Source of the DNA: Halomonas alkalisoli
Lineage (GTDB): Bacteria; Pseudomonadota; Gammaproteobacteria; Pseudomonadales; Halomonadaceae
DNA: 44,765 nucleotides
Assembly (NCBI RefSeq): GCF_021412585.1
Contig: NZ_JAKCMI010000008.1
Location: 1 to 44,765 of the forward strand
Direction: 5' to 3'
A program made the position numbers and the translations under genes. A model generated the notes under the pieces. That model saw nothing but the letters and a program-made list of their open reading frames with translations, did no database searches and was not told the origin of the DNA. This document shows, one piece after another, positions 15,510-24,500 of this stretch. Positions within the stretch are counted from its first letter, which is position 1. The number at the start of each line of letters is the position of its first letter.

Positions 15510-16734
15510 GACCTTCCTCCACGTCGGTATCGGCGGCCATCATCAGATAGCCGTGTGCCTGGCTGGCTGCGCGCAGCATGTGCGACCCCTGCCCGCCTGC
15601 AAGAAAGGCTACCGGAAGGCCACCTTGCCAGTCGAGCACTACCCGCAGCAGCTCACGCCGGCCCTGGTTGCCGCACCGCGAGAAGCCGGCACGAACATTG
15701 AATTGCTGCAATGGCCCGATGGTGCGCCCCTGGCGCCCCTGGACGAAGGGCCTGGCCAGGAGCTGCCACCCCACCAGGGAGGCCACCGGATTTCCCGGCA
15801 GCGCGATGAGCGGCACCCCTGCCGGCGACCCATCGTCCAGGAAGCCGAAGGCGAAGGGCTTGCCCGGCTTGATCGCCACGCCGTGGAACAGCAGCCCGCC
15901 CAGCGCCTCGAGCACCGGGCGAACATGATCCTCCTCCCCCACCGACACGCCGCCGGTGCAGATCACCAGGTCGGCGCTGTCGCGACTTACCACGAAGGCC
16001 TCGTGCAGCGCCTCTGCCGTATCGCCGATGATGCCCAGGTCGAGCACCTCGCAGCCCTGCTGCTCGAGCAACGCTTGAAGCATCACCCGATTGCTGTTGT
16101 AGACCTGCCCCGCCAGGCAAGGCTCGCCGGGCTCGATCAGCTCGTCGCCGGTGGAAATCAGCGCCACCGTCAGGCGCGGCAGTACCGGCACCTCGGCTAT
16201 GCCTTGACTCGCCAGCATGGCCAGGGCCGCTGGGTTCAGGGTTGCGCCCGACGGCAGCAGCGCATCGCCGGCACGGTACTCCTCGCCCCGGCGGCGAATG
16301 TTGGCCCCCGGTTTCGCCTCGCCGCTGATATGCATGCGGCCCTCGCCATCCAGCGTGACCCGCTCCTGGGGAATCACGCAGTCTGCACCTTCCGGCACCG
16401 GCGCACCGGTAAAGATACGCGCGCAACCCCCTTCGGGCAGGGCCGAGACCGCGGCCCCCGCCGGCACCCGCAGGACGACGGGCAGGCCCCGCTCGCCGAG
16501 TTCCGCCAGGCCCCGTTCACCGAGTTCCGCCAGGCACAGGGCATAGCCGTCCATCGCGCTGTTGTCGATGCTCGGCATGTCCAGGCGGGCGGCCAGATCG
16601 CGCGACAGCACCCTGCCGACGGCCTGGTCGAGCGCCACGAACGCTTCGCCGCGGATCGGCTCGGCGGCGGCGATCATTCGCGCCCTGGCGACCTCCAGGT
16701 CGAGCAGGCCCTTGGCAAGAGTGGCACAGCTCAT
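15469..16734 (-). CDS. moeA: Molybdopterin molybdenumtransferase MoeA
   Basis: A 421-residue enzyme that inserts molybdenum into adenylylated molybdopterin. Characteristic segments are PSIDNSAMDGYAL, ARIFTGAPVPEGADCVI, ISTGDELIEPGE, YNSNRVML, TGGVSVGEEDHV and the ending part LPGNPVASLVGW. Near residue 70 an eight-residue unit, LAELGERG, is repeated back to back, from a 24-bp tandem duplication. The start overlaps the moaB stop by four bases, and the last 41 bases overlap the dnr gene. It is part of the cofactor supply in the nar array. Confidence 0.96.
   Translation of the reverse strand: MSCATLAKGLLDLEVARARMIAAAEPIRGEAFVALDQAVGRVLSRDLAARLDMPSIDNSAMDGYALCLAELGERGLAELGERGLPVVLRVPAGAAVSALPEGGCARIFTGAPVPEGADCVIPQERVTLDGEGRMHISGEAKPGANIRRRGEEYRAGDALLPSGATLNPAALAMLASQGIAEVPVLPRLTVALISTGDELIEPGEPCLAGQVYNSNRVMLQALLEQQGCEVLDLGIIGDTAEALHEAFVVSRDSADLVICTGGVSVGEEDHVRPVLEALGGLLFHGVAIKPGKPFAFGFLDDGSPAGVPLIALPGNPVASLVGWQLLARPFVQGRQGRTIGPLQQFNVRAGFSRCGNQGRRELLRVVLDWQGGLPVAFLAGGQGSHMLRAASQAHGYLMMAADTDVEEGHEYPYLPAGQFVD
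16486..16533. repeat. 24-bp in-frame tandem duplication in moeA
   Basis: Two adjacent 24-bp units (16486-16509 and 16510-16533) differ at two bases and encode LAELGERG twice. Both lie where MoeA proteins have a loop after the DNSAMDGYA motif, so the extra copy is probably tolerated. The two differences show the duplication is not brand new. Confidence 0.85.
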
Positions 16735-17315
16735 ACACGCGCTCCTTGACCATGGTCAGGCACTTTCGGTAACGCCCGAGAGCCACACGCCTGCTGCTCG
16801 GGCATGACCATGGCGACGAAATTGCACGGCCGGGTGCGCGCATCGAGCTGGCTTTCGAGAATGCCGTCCCAGGCGGTGGCACAGGCCTTGGGCGAGCCGG
16901 GCATGGCGAAGATCAGCGTGCGGTTGGCCACGCCACCCACCGCCCGCGACTGGACGGTCGAGGTACCGATGCTCTCGAAGGAGAGCTGGCGGAACAGCTC
17001 GCCGTAGCCATCCACCGAGCGGTCGAAGAGCGGCGTCAGCGCTTCCGGCGTGGTATCCCGAGTGGTGAATCCCGTGCCCCCGTTGACCAGGATCACCTGG
17101 ATATCCTCGCGTACCACCCACTTCGAGACGACCGCGCGGATGCGGTAGATATCGTCGGGAACGATGCGCCGCTCCACCAGCGCATGGCCCGCCTCGGACA
17201 AGCGCTCGCTGAGCAGGTCGCCGCTGCCGTCGCGGTCGAAGCCACGGGTATCGGAGACGGTCAGCACGGCGATGCCGAGCGGTGCGAAGGGGGTATCGGC
17301 GTGAACATGGGCCAT
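16731..17315 (-). CDS. moaB: Molybdenum cofactor biosynthesis protein MoaB
   Basis: A 194-residue MoaB/Mog-fold protein. It shows IAVLTVSDTRGFDRDGSGDLL, the pterin-binding VNGGTGFTTRDTTPEAL and IFAMPGSPKACATAWDGIL. In bacteria MoaB/Mog adenylylate molybdopterin before molybdenum insertion by MoeA. The length and motifs fit MoaB of proteobacteria (about 170-190). It lies ten bases downstream of the parvulin gene and overlaps moeA by four bases. The short C-terminal tail after GSRALPK has no known function. Confidence 0.95.
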   Translation of the reverse strand: MAHVHADTPFAPLGIAVLTVSDTRGFDRDGSGDLLSERLSEAGHALVERRIVPDDIYRIRAVVSKWVVREDIQVILVNGGTGFTTRDTTPEALTPLFDRSVDGYGELFRQLSFESIGTSTVQSRAVGGVANRTLIFAMPGSPKACATAWDGILESQLDARTRPCNFVAMVMPEQQACGSRALPKVPDHGQGARV

Positions 17316-17325
17316 GGAATCTCTC

Positions 17326-18147
17326 CTATTGCATCAGGCTGCCGGCGGCATCATCGTCAAGGGTGATCCCCTCGACGCCCACCTCGGCTTCCAGCGCCAG
17401 CAGGTAGTGGCGCAGGGCGCGTCGCGTGGCCTGCTCGCGCAGGTTGTGGCGCACACGGTCGACGACCTGCTCGAAGGGCAGCGGCTGACCCTCGGCACGC
17501 TGATCGATCAGGACCACATGCCAGCCATAGCGCGAGGCCAGCGGCCGCTCGTGGAGCCCTTCGGGGAGGTGCTGCAGGGCACGGTCCAGTTCACCAACGG
17601 TCTGTCCCGGCGCCAGCCAGCCCAGCTCGCCGCCCTCCTCTTTCGACGGACACGCCGAGTTGCGCATGGCGAACTCGGTGAAGCGCTCGGGAATGGTCTC
17701 CAGCTCCGCGATCAGCGACTCGCCCAGGCGGTACTGGGCGTCGCGGGCCGGCGCATCGTCCGGCGCCGCCGCCAGCAGGATGTGGCGAACCGCCAGCCGG
17801 GTCGGTTCGCTGAAGCGCTCCGGCGCGGCATCGAAAAAGCGCCGGCAGTCGGCCTCCGACGGTTCCGGCACCTCCAGCTCCTGCTCCAGCAGGCTGGCGA
17901 TGGCGGCATCGTTGTCACCTTCCTCGGCCTCGTCGGCCGCCACCAGGCCCAGCACGGCGGCGCGCTGGAGCAGCAGCTCGCGTACCACCAGGGCCCGGGC
18001 GGCCTGAAGCTGCGCCTCGCCGGCATTGGCCGCGGGGTGGTACTGCATCTCCCGGGCGATGCTCTCCTCGTCGATGGCCTTGCCGCCCACCCTGATGGGC
18101 GGCGGTGTGACGCGGCCCGGCAGCTGTTCGATCTCGATCATTTGCAT
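17326..18147 (-). CDS. Parvulin-type peptidyl-prolyl isomerase, NifM-like, nar-associated
   Basis: A 273-residue protein with an N-terminal helical region and a parvulin domain: AVRHILLAAAPDD (about residue 135), EFAMRNSACPSKEEGGELGWLAPGQTV, and SRYGWHVVLIDQR. Parvulins catalyse proline isomerisation and assist folding. Members of this NifM-like class are frequently encoded directly after narI, where they are thought to help nitrate reductase mature. No signal peptide is visible, so it should act in the cytoplasm. GAGGTGA precedes the ATG at 18147. A longer upstream frame exists but runs through the intergenic repeat and is rejected. Confidence 0.88.
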   Translation of the reverse strand: MQMIEIEQLPGRVTPPPIRVGGKAIDEESIAREMQYHPAANAGEAQLQAARALVVRELLLQRAAVLGLVAADEAEEGDNDAAIASLLEQELEVPEPSEADCRRFFDAAPERFSEPTRLAVRHILLAAAPDDAPARDAQYRLGESLIAELETIPERFTEFAMRNSACPSKEEGGELGWLAPGQTVGELDRALQHLPEGLHERPLASRYGWHVVLIDQRAEGQPLPFEQVVDRVRHNLREQATRRALRHYLLALEAEVGVEGITLDDDAAGSLMQ

Positions 18148-18179
18148 GTCATTCACCTCAATAATCTTGCCGGAGCAGA

Positions 18180-18400
18180 GCCGGGGACCAGGTTTACGAG
18201 GAGGCGCTGTGAATCCTTCCCTGGACGCTACTTTTTCCATCCCTGGAAAAAGACCTCCTCGTCCACCTGTCCCCGGCCCGCTCGGTGGTGCCATTATTCG
18301 CGAAGCTGAGCGAGCGATGGTCAGCCCGTTCGGAGCAGTGCTCCTCACCCATGGCGAAGGACCTCCTCTTCGGCCTGCCTCCGGCGCCCCTCACGGGAGA
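18180..18400. repeat. Dispersed intergenic repeat, copy A (inside the nar operon)
   Basis: This fills the 290-bp gap between narI and the parvulin gene. Part 1 (18180-18277) is a long imperfect inverted repeat: outer arms of about 24 bp (18180-18204 and 18254-18277, ending in CGAGGAGG and CCTCCTCG) enclose a perfect 9-bp hairpin, CTTTTTCCA/TGGAAAAAG (18231-18252). Part 2 (about 18316-18388) contains the palindrome GGAGCA-G-TGCTCC. Both parts recur at 39341-39373 and 39433-39503 in the same order and orientation. No gene is present. The hairpins may affect transcript processing between narI and the downstream genes. Confidence 0.85.
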
Positions 18401-18437
18401 CTTCGAGATTGCGAAGCCGAGCGCAGCCAGCTTGTGC

Positions 18438-19130
18438 TCAACCCCGGCGGCGGACCAGCTGGTAGCGCCGCGTCACATAGCCGAACGGCACGCTCCAGAC
18501 ATGCACCAGTCGCGAGAACGGGAACAGCAGGATGATGGTCAGGCCGACGAAGATGTGCAGCTTGTAGATCCAGGAGACCTCTTCCATGTAGTAGGCAGCG
18601 CCGCCGCCGAAGAAGACGATCGCCTGGGCCCAGCTGGCCAGGGTGACCATCATCTCGCCGTCCATGTGGCCCAGGGAGAAGAGGATGGTGACCATTCCCA
18701 GCGCCGCCTGGAACACGATCAGGCCGAGGATGGCGGTATCCATGGTGCTCGATGAGGCCCGAACCCGGCCGTTGGTGAGGCGGCGATGCAGCAGCATGGC
18801 GCCGCCCACCACGCACATGGCACCGGCGATGCCGCCCACCACGATGGCGAGAAGCTGCTTGGTGCCGGGGTCCAGGAACCGGTCGTACATCCAGTGCGGC
18901 GTCAGCATGCCGAACAGGTGGCCGAAGAAGATCACGATGATGCCGACATGGAACAGGTTGCTGGCCAGGCGCATGTTCTTCGACGACAGCATCTGGCTGG
19001 AACCGGTCTTCCAGGTGAACTGGCCATGGTCGTAGCGCATCAGGCTGCCGATCAGGAAGACGGTGCCGACGAGGTACGGGTAGTAGCCGTAGATCAGGTG
19101 ATTGAGATAGGTGGAAATGGCGTCAAACAT
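18438..19130 (-). CDS. narI: Respiratory nitrate reductase gamma subunit NarI
   Basis: A 230-residue b-type cytochrome with five membrane segments. It oxidises quinol on the periplasmic side and passes electrons to NarH. YLNHLIYGYYPYLVGTVFLIGSLMRYD opens the protein. Haem-ligand histidines are in NLFHVGIIVIFFGHLFG, and the later pair is in the IYKLHIFVG and RLVHVWSVPF segments. Its length matches the family (about 225-230). It begins 13 bases after the narJ stop and is followed by the intergenic repeat rather than directly by the next gene. Confidence 0.97.
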   Translation of the reverse strand: MFDAISTYLNHLIYGYYPYLVGTVFLIGSLMRYDHGQFTWKTGSSQMLSSKNMRLASNLFHVGIIVIFFGHLFGMLTPHWMYDRFLDPGTKQLLAIVVGGIAGAMCVVGGAMLLHRRLTNGRVRASSSTMDTAILGLIVFQAALGMVTILFSLGHMDGEMMVTLASWAQAIVFFGGGAAYYMEEVSWIYKLHIFVGLTIILLFPFSRLVHVWSVPFGYVTRRYQLVRRRG

Positions 19131-19143
19131 GACAGTTCTCCTG

Positions 19144-19926
19144 TTAACGACCGCTCACGCGAGGCGCATCCGCCCCGGGTGACATGATCCGTACCGGCTG
19201 GCTCTGGGTCTCGCGCTTGCGCTCGGCCAGACGACGCCCCTCGGCGGACTGCAGCGCGCAGTCCTCATCGGACTTGGCGGAAAAGCGCACCGCCTCCTCT
19301 TCCCACACCGCATCCAGCGCCTCGGGGGTGTCATCACGGCTCTCCCCCACCACGGTCTCACGCTGGGCTTCCACCTCCTGCTCGGCGCCGATCATCGCCA
19401 GCAGGGCGCGCATCACCAGGGCGTGGTCGGCGCCACGCTCCTCCAGGCGGGCCGCCAGCAGCGCCAGGATATGGCGGATCTCGCCCAGCCAGCGGCCGAT
19501 CTCGGCCTCGCTGCGGGTGGAGAGGTACTCGAGGAACAGCGGCAGGTAGTCCGGCAGCTCCCGGGCATCCAGCTCGAAGCCGGCTACCTGGTACTCGTTC
19601 ATCAGGTCGACCATGGCCTGGCCACGGTCGCGGGATTCGCCGTGGACATGCTCGAACAGCAGCAGCGAGTGGGCGCGCCCCTTGTCGAACAGCGCCACGT
19701 ACTCGGACTGGAGCTCCAGCAGGTCGCCCTCACTGATGCGCTGGCACCAGCTCATCAGGCTGCTGCGAAGCGCCCCACCCAGGCGACGCTCGGCATCGAT
19801 GACTTCGATCAGCTCCCCCGCGGCGCCCTGGAGCGCCTCGGTGGGATAGTCCAGCAGGCGGGCCAGCACGCGCAGGCTGCGCATGCCAAGCTCGGCCTGG
19901 GGTAACTGGAGTGCGGCATCAGCCAT
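19144..19926 (-). CDS. narJ: Nitrate reductase assembly chaperone NarJ
   Basis: A 260-residue cytoplasmic chaperone of the TorD/NarJ family that holds apo-NarG until molybdenum cofactor and Fe-S clusters are in place. The core is LARLLDYPTEALQ, YVALFDKGRAHSLLLFEHVHGESRDRGQAMVDLM and LPDYLPLFLEYLS. The C-terminal 70 residues are charged and poorly conserved. It starts eight bases inside the end of narH, implying coupled translation, and is not part of the final enzyme. Confidence 0.96.
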   Translation of the reverse strand: MADAALQLPQAELGMRSLRVLARLLDYPTEALQGAAGELIEVIDAERRLGGALRSSLMSWCQRISEGDLLELQSEYVALFDKGRAHSLLLFEHVHGESRDRGQAMVDLMNEYQVAGFELDARELPDYLPLFLEYLSTRSEAEIGRWLGEIRHILALLAARLEERGADHALVMRALLAMIGAEQEVEAQRETVVGESRDDTPEALDAVWEEEAVRFSAKSDEDCALQSAEGRRLAERKRETQSQPVRIMSPGADAPRVSGR

Positions 19927-21502
19927 GTTGCTTCTCCTTGGCCTTGGCAGGCGTCTTCCCGGCCGTGGCCTTGGGATCGAAGACGTCCACCGGCTTGACC
20001 AGCGGGGTGGTCTGGGAACGACCGTTGAACAGGCTCGGCTTGCTCTCGCCGTGGCAGCCGTCGCCGAAGCTGAAGCCGCAGCCGCCGCGCTCGGGGAAGG
20101 CTTCGGTGGCCATCTCGCGATGGCTGGTGGGGATCACGAAGCGATCCTCGTAGTTGGCGATGGCGAGGTAGCGATACATCTCCTCCACCTGCGCCTCGGA
20201 GAGGCCCACGGCGTCGAGCACCTCGGTGTCGTGCTTGCCTTCCACGTGGCGGTTGCGCATGAAGACGCGCATGGCCATCAGCCGCTTGAGCGCCAGTACC
20301 ACGGGCTCTTCCTCACCGGCGGTGAGCATGTTGGCGAGATACCGCACCGGGATGCGCAGCGACTCGATCTTGGGCAGCACGCCGTCGTACTCGATCTGGC
20401 CGGCCTCGGCGGCGGACTGGATCGGCGACAGGGGCGGCACGTACCAGACCATCGGCAGGGTGCGGTATTCCGGGTGCAGCGGCAGCGCCAGCCCCCAGTC
20501 CATGGCCATCTTGTAGACCGGCGACGCCTGGGCGGCCTTGATCACGTTGTCGGTGATGCCGTCCTTTTTTGCCTGGGCGATCACTTCCGGATCGTTGGGG
20601 TCCAGGAAGATCTCGCGCTGGCGGTGGTAGAGGTCGCGCTCGTCCGGCGAGCTCGCCACTTCCTCGATGCGGTCGGCGTCATAGAGCAGCACGCCGAGGT
20701 AGCGGATGCGGCCCACGCAGGTCTCGGAGCAGATGGTCGGCATGCCCGCCTCGATGCGCGGGTAGCAGAAGATGCACTTCTCGGACTTGCCGGTCTTCCA
20801 GTTGTAGTAGATCTTCTTGTACGGGCAGCCGGAGATGCACATCCGCCAGCCGCGGCACTTGTCCTGGTCGATCAGGACGATGCCGTCCTCTTCCCGCTTG
20901 TAGATCGCGCCACTGGGGCACGAGGCCACGCAGGTCGGATTGAGGCAGTGCTCGCACAGGCGCGGCAGGTACATCATGAAGGTGTTTTCGAACTGGCCGT
21001 AGATGTCGGCCTGGATCTTCTCGAAGTTGGAGTCGAGGCGCCGCTTGGCGAACTCGGTGCCGAGGATCTCCTCCCAGTTGGGACCCCATTCGATCTTCTT
21101 CATGCGCTCGCCGGAGACCAGCGAGCGCGGACGCGCTACCGGCTGGTGATCGGCCTGCTTGGCGGTATGCAGGTGCTCGTAGTCGAAGTCGAACGGCTCG
21201 TAGTAGTCGTCGAGCTCGGGCAGGTCGGGGTTGGCGAAGATGTTCGCCAGCACCCGCCACTTGCCGCCGATGCGGGGCTCGATCTTGCCATCGGCACGAC
21301 GCAGCCAGCCACCCTTCCACTTCTTCTGGTTCTCCCACTCCTTCGGATAACCGATGCCGGGCTTGGTCTCGACGTTGTTGAACCAGGCGTATTCCATGCC
21401 TTCACGGCTGGTCCAGACGTTCTTGCAGGTGATCGAGCAGGTGTGACAGCCGATGCACTTGTCGAGGTTGAGGACCATGCCTACCTGGGAACGAATCTTC
21501 AT
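19919..21502 (-). CDS. narH: Respiratory nitrate reductase beta subunit NarH
   Basis: A 527-residue iron-sulfur subunit that relays electrons from NarI haems to NarG through three [4Fe-4S] clusters and one [3Fe-4S]. The four cysteine groups are visible: CIGCHTCSITCK (from residue 16), CEHCLNPTCVASCP, CRGWRMCISGCP and CIFCYPRIEAGMPTIC. In the third group tryptophan replaces a cysteine, which is the normal reason for the [3Fe-4S] centre. The start overlaps the narG stop (ATGA). The C-terminus is extended by a basic, lysine-rich tail. Confidence 0.98.
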   Translation of the reverse strand: MKIRSQVGMVLNLDKCIGCHTCSITCKNVWTSREGMEYAWFNNVETKPGIGYPKEWENQKKWKGGWLRRADGKIEPRIGGKWRVLANIFANPDLPELDDYYEPFDFDYEHLHTAKQADHQPVARPRSLVSGERMKKIEWGPNWEEILGTEFAKRRLDSNFEKIQADIYGQFENTFMMYLPRLCEHCLNPTCVASCPSGAIYKREEDGIVLIDQDKCRGWRMCISGCPYKKIYYNWKTGKSEKCIFCYPRIEAGMPTICSETCVGRIRYLGVLLYDADRIEEVASSPDERDLYHRQREIFLDPNDPEVIAQAKKDGITDNVIKAAQASPVYKMAMDWGLALPLHPEYRTLPMVWYVPPLSPIQSAAEAGQIEYDGVLPKIESLRIPVRYLANMLTAGEEEPVVLALKRLMAMRVFMRNRHVEGKHDTEVLDAVGLSEAQVEEMYRYLAIANYEDRFVIPTSHREMATEAFPERGGCGFSFGDGCHGESKPSLFNGRSQTTPLVKPVDVFDPKATAGKTPAKAKEKQHG

Positions 21503-24500
21503 TTCACGGCCTCCTGAACGCTGTCGTTGCCTTCGCCGTCGAGCCAGTCGATTCTCTTCATCTTGCGTATCAGGACGAATTCATCGCGGTTGGAGCCAAC
21601 GGTTCCGTAGTAGTTGAAGCTGTAAGAGAGCTGGGCGTAGCCGCCGATCATGTGGGTCGGCTTGGGGCAGACCCGGGTCACGGAATTGTGCATGCCGCCG
21701 CGGGTCTTGGTGACCTCGGAGCCCGGCACGTTCACGTTGCGCTCCTGGGCGTGGTACATCATCACCATGCCGGCCTTGACCCGCTGGCTGACGATGGCCC
21801 GCGCGGTGATGGCGCCGTTGGCGTTGTAGAGCTCGATCCAGTCGTTGTCCTCGATGCCGATCTCCTGGGCATCGGTCTCCGACATCCACACCACCGGGCC
21901 GCCGCGGTTCAGCGTCAGCATCAGCAGGTTGTCGCTGTAGGTGGAGTGGATGCCCCACTTCTGGTGCGGGGTGATCCAGTTCAGCGCCTTGGTCGGATAG
22001 CCGTTGTCCTCGGGCAGGTCGAACCCGGTAACCGTCTTGGTGTTGATCGGCGGACGGTAGACCAGCAGGCTCTCGCCGAAGGCGCGCATCCAGGGGTGAT
22101 CCTGGTAGAACTGCTGGCGGCCGCTGACGGTGCGCCACGGAATCATCTCGTGGACGTTGGTGTAGCCGGCGTTGTAGGAGACGTGCTCGTCCTCCAGGCC
22201 GGACCAGGTCGGGCTCGAGATGATCTTGCGCGGCTGGGCGACCACGTCGCGGAAGCGGATCTTCTCTTCCTGCTTGGGCCTCGCCAGGTGGGTGTGGTCG
22301 CGGCCGGTGATCTTGGACAGTGCGTCCCAGGCCTTGACCGCCACCTGGCCGTTGGTCTCCGGCGCCAGGGTCAGAATCATCTCGGCGGCATCGATGGCCG
22401 TCTCGATCAGCGGGCGTCCCTTGTGCGGTCCGTCCAGCTTGCAGTGGTTGAGCTTGCCGAGCAGCTCGACCTCGCTATCGGTGTTCCAGGCGATACCCTT
22501 GCCGCCATTGCCGATGCTCTCCAGCAGCGGCCCCACAGAGGTGAAGCGCTCGTAGGTCTCGGGATAGTTGCGCTTGACCTCGATCAGCGCCGGCATGGTC
22601 TTGCCGGGGATCATCTCGCACTCGCCCTTCTTCCAGTCCCTTACCTCGACCTGGGCCAGCTCGGCGGGGGAGTCGTGCTGGTGCGGCAGGGTGACCAGGT
22701 CGGTCTCCTCGCCCAGGTGTCCCACGCAGACCTTGGAGAAGGCCTTGGCGATGCCCTTGTAGATGTCCCAGTCGCTGCGCGACTCCCACGCCGGGTCGGT
22801 GGCCGCGGTCAGCGGGTGGATGAAGGGGTGCATGTCCGAGGTATTGAGGTCGTCCTTCTCGTACCAGGTGGCCGTGGGCAGCACGATGTCCGAGTAGAGG
22901 CAGGTGGAGGACATGCGGAAGTCCAGCGTGACCACCAGGTCGAGCTTGCCTTCCGGCGCCTCGTCGTGCCACTTCACTTCCTGCGGCTTCTGGCCGCCGA
23001 AGTCGCCCAGGTCCTTGCCCTGGATGCCGTGGCGGGTGCCCAGCAGGTACTTGAGCATGTACTCGTGGCCCTTGCCCGAGCTGCCCAGCAGGTTGGAGCG
23101 CCAGATGAACATGTTGCGCGGGAAGTTCTGGGCGTTGTCCGGATCCTCGGCGGCAAACGCCAGCTCACCGCTCTTGAGCTGCTGTACGGCGTAGTCCTTG
23201 GTGGACATGCCGGCGGCTTCCGCGGCCTTGGCCAGGCGCAGCGGGTTGGTACCGAGCTGCGGCGCGGAGGGCAGCCAGCCCATGCGCTCGGAACGCACGT
23301 TGAAGTCGATCAGGCTGCCGGGGTAGTCCTCGGCCTTGGCCAGCGGCGACAGGATCTCCTTGATCTCGAGCTTCTCGTAGCGCCACTGGGAAGAGTGGTT
23401 GTAGAAGAAGGAGGTGGAGTTCATGTGACGCGGCGGGCGCTGCCAGTCGAGGCCGAAGGCCAGCGGGGTCCAGCCGGTCTGCGGGCGCAGCTTCTCCTGG
23501 CCGACGTAGTGGGCCCAGCCGCCGCCGCTCTGGCCGATACAACCGCACATGACCAGCATGTTGATCAGGCCGCGGTAGTTCATGTCCATGTGGTACCAGT
23601 GGTTCATCGCCGCACCGACGATGATCATGGAACGACCCTGGGTCTTGTTGGCGTTGTCGGCGAACTCACGGGCGATGCGGGCGACCTGCTCGGCGGGCAC
23701 GCCGGTGATCTTCTCCTGCCAGGCCGGGGTGTAGGGGCGGACCTGGTCATAGGAAGTGGCGCCGTCGTCCTCGCCCTCTTTTCCGAAGCCGCGGTCGATG
23801 CCGTAGTTGGCGCACATCAGGTCGAAGACGGTGACGGCGAGAATTTCAGTGCCGTCGGCCTTCTTCAGGCGCTTGGCGGGCAGGCTGTGGAACAGCAGCT
23901 CGTTGCCGGCCACGTGGTCGAAGTGTTCGTGGATGATACCGCCGAAGTAGGGGAAGGCGACCCGGGCCACGTCGTCATGGTGCTCGGCCAGAGTCAGCAG
24001 CGGCTTGATCTCGGTGCCTTCGGCATCGAGCGACTCGAGGTTCCACTTGCCCACTTCATCGCCGGTCTCGCCCCAGCGGAAGCCGATGGAACCGCGCGGC
24101 ACCACCAGCTGGTCGCGGGTCTCGTCCCAGGCCACGGTCTTCCACTCGGGGTTGTTGTCCTGGCCCATGTTGGCGTCGAAGTCGCTCGCGCGCATCTGGC
24201 GGCCAGGCGCGTAGCTGCCGTCCTCGCGCGCTTCCAGCTCGACCAGGAAGGGCATGTCGGAGTACTTGCGCACGTACTCGGTGAAGTAGGCGCTGGGGTT
24301 GTCGAGGTGGAACTCCTTGAGGATCACGTGGCCCATGGCCATGCCCAGGGCGGCGTCGGTGCCCTGCTTGACCGACAGCCATTCGTCGGTGAGCTTGGAG
24401 ACCTCGGCGTAGTCCGGGGTGATGGAGACGGTCTTGGTGCCCTTGTAGCGCACTTCGGTGAAGAAGTGGGCGTCCGGGGTACGGGTCTGGGGCACGTTGG

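Noticed and set aside
18148..18348. Upstream extension of the parvulin frame
   Set aside because: It reads through the dispersed repeat. The same pseudo-peptide is readable from the other repeat copy at 39 kb, which shows that it is non-coding.
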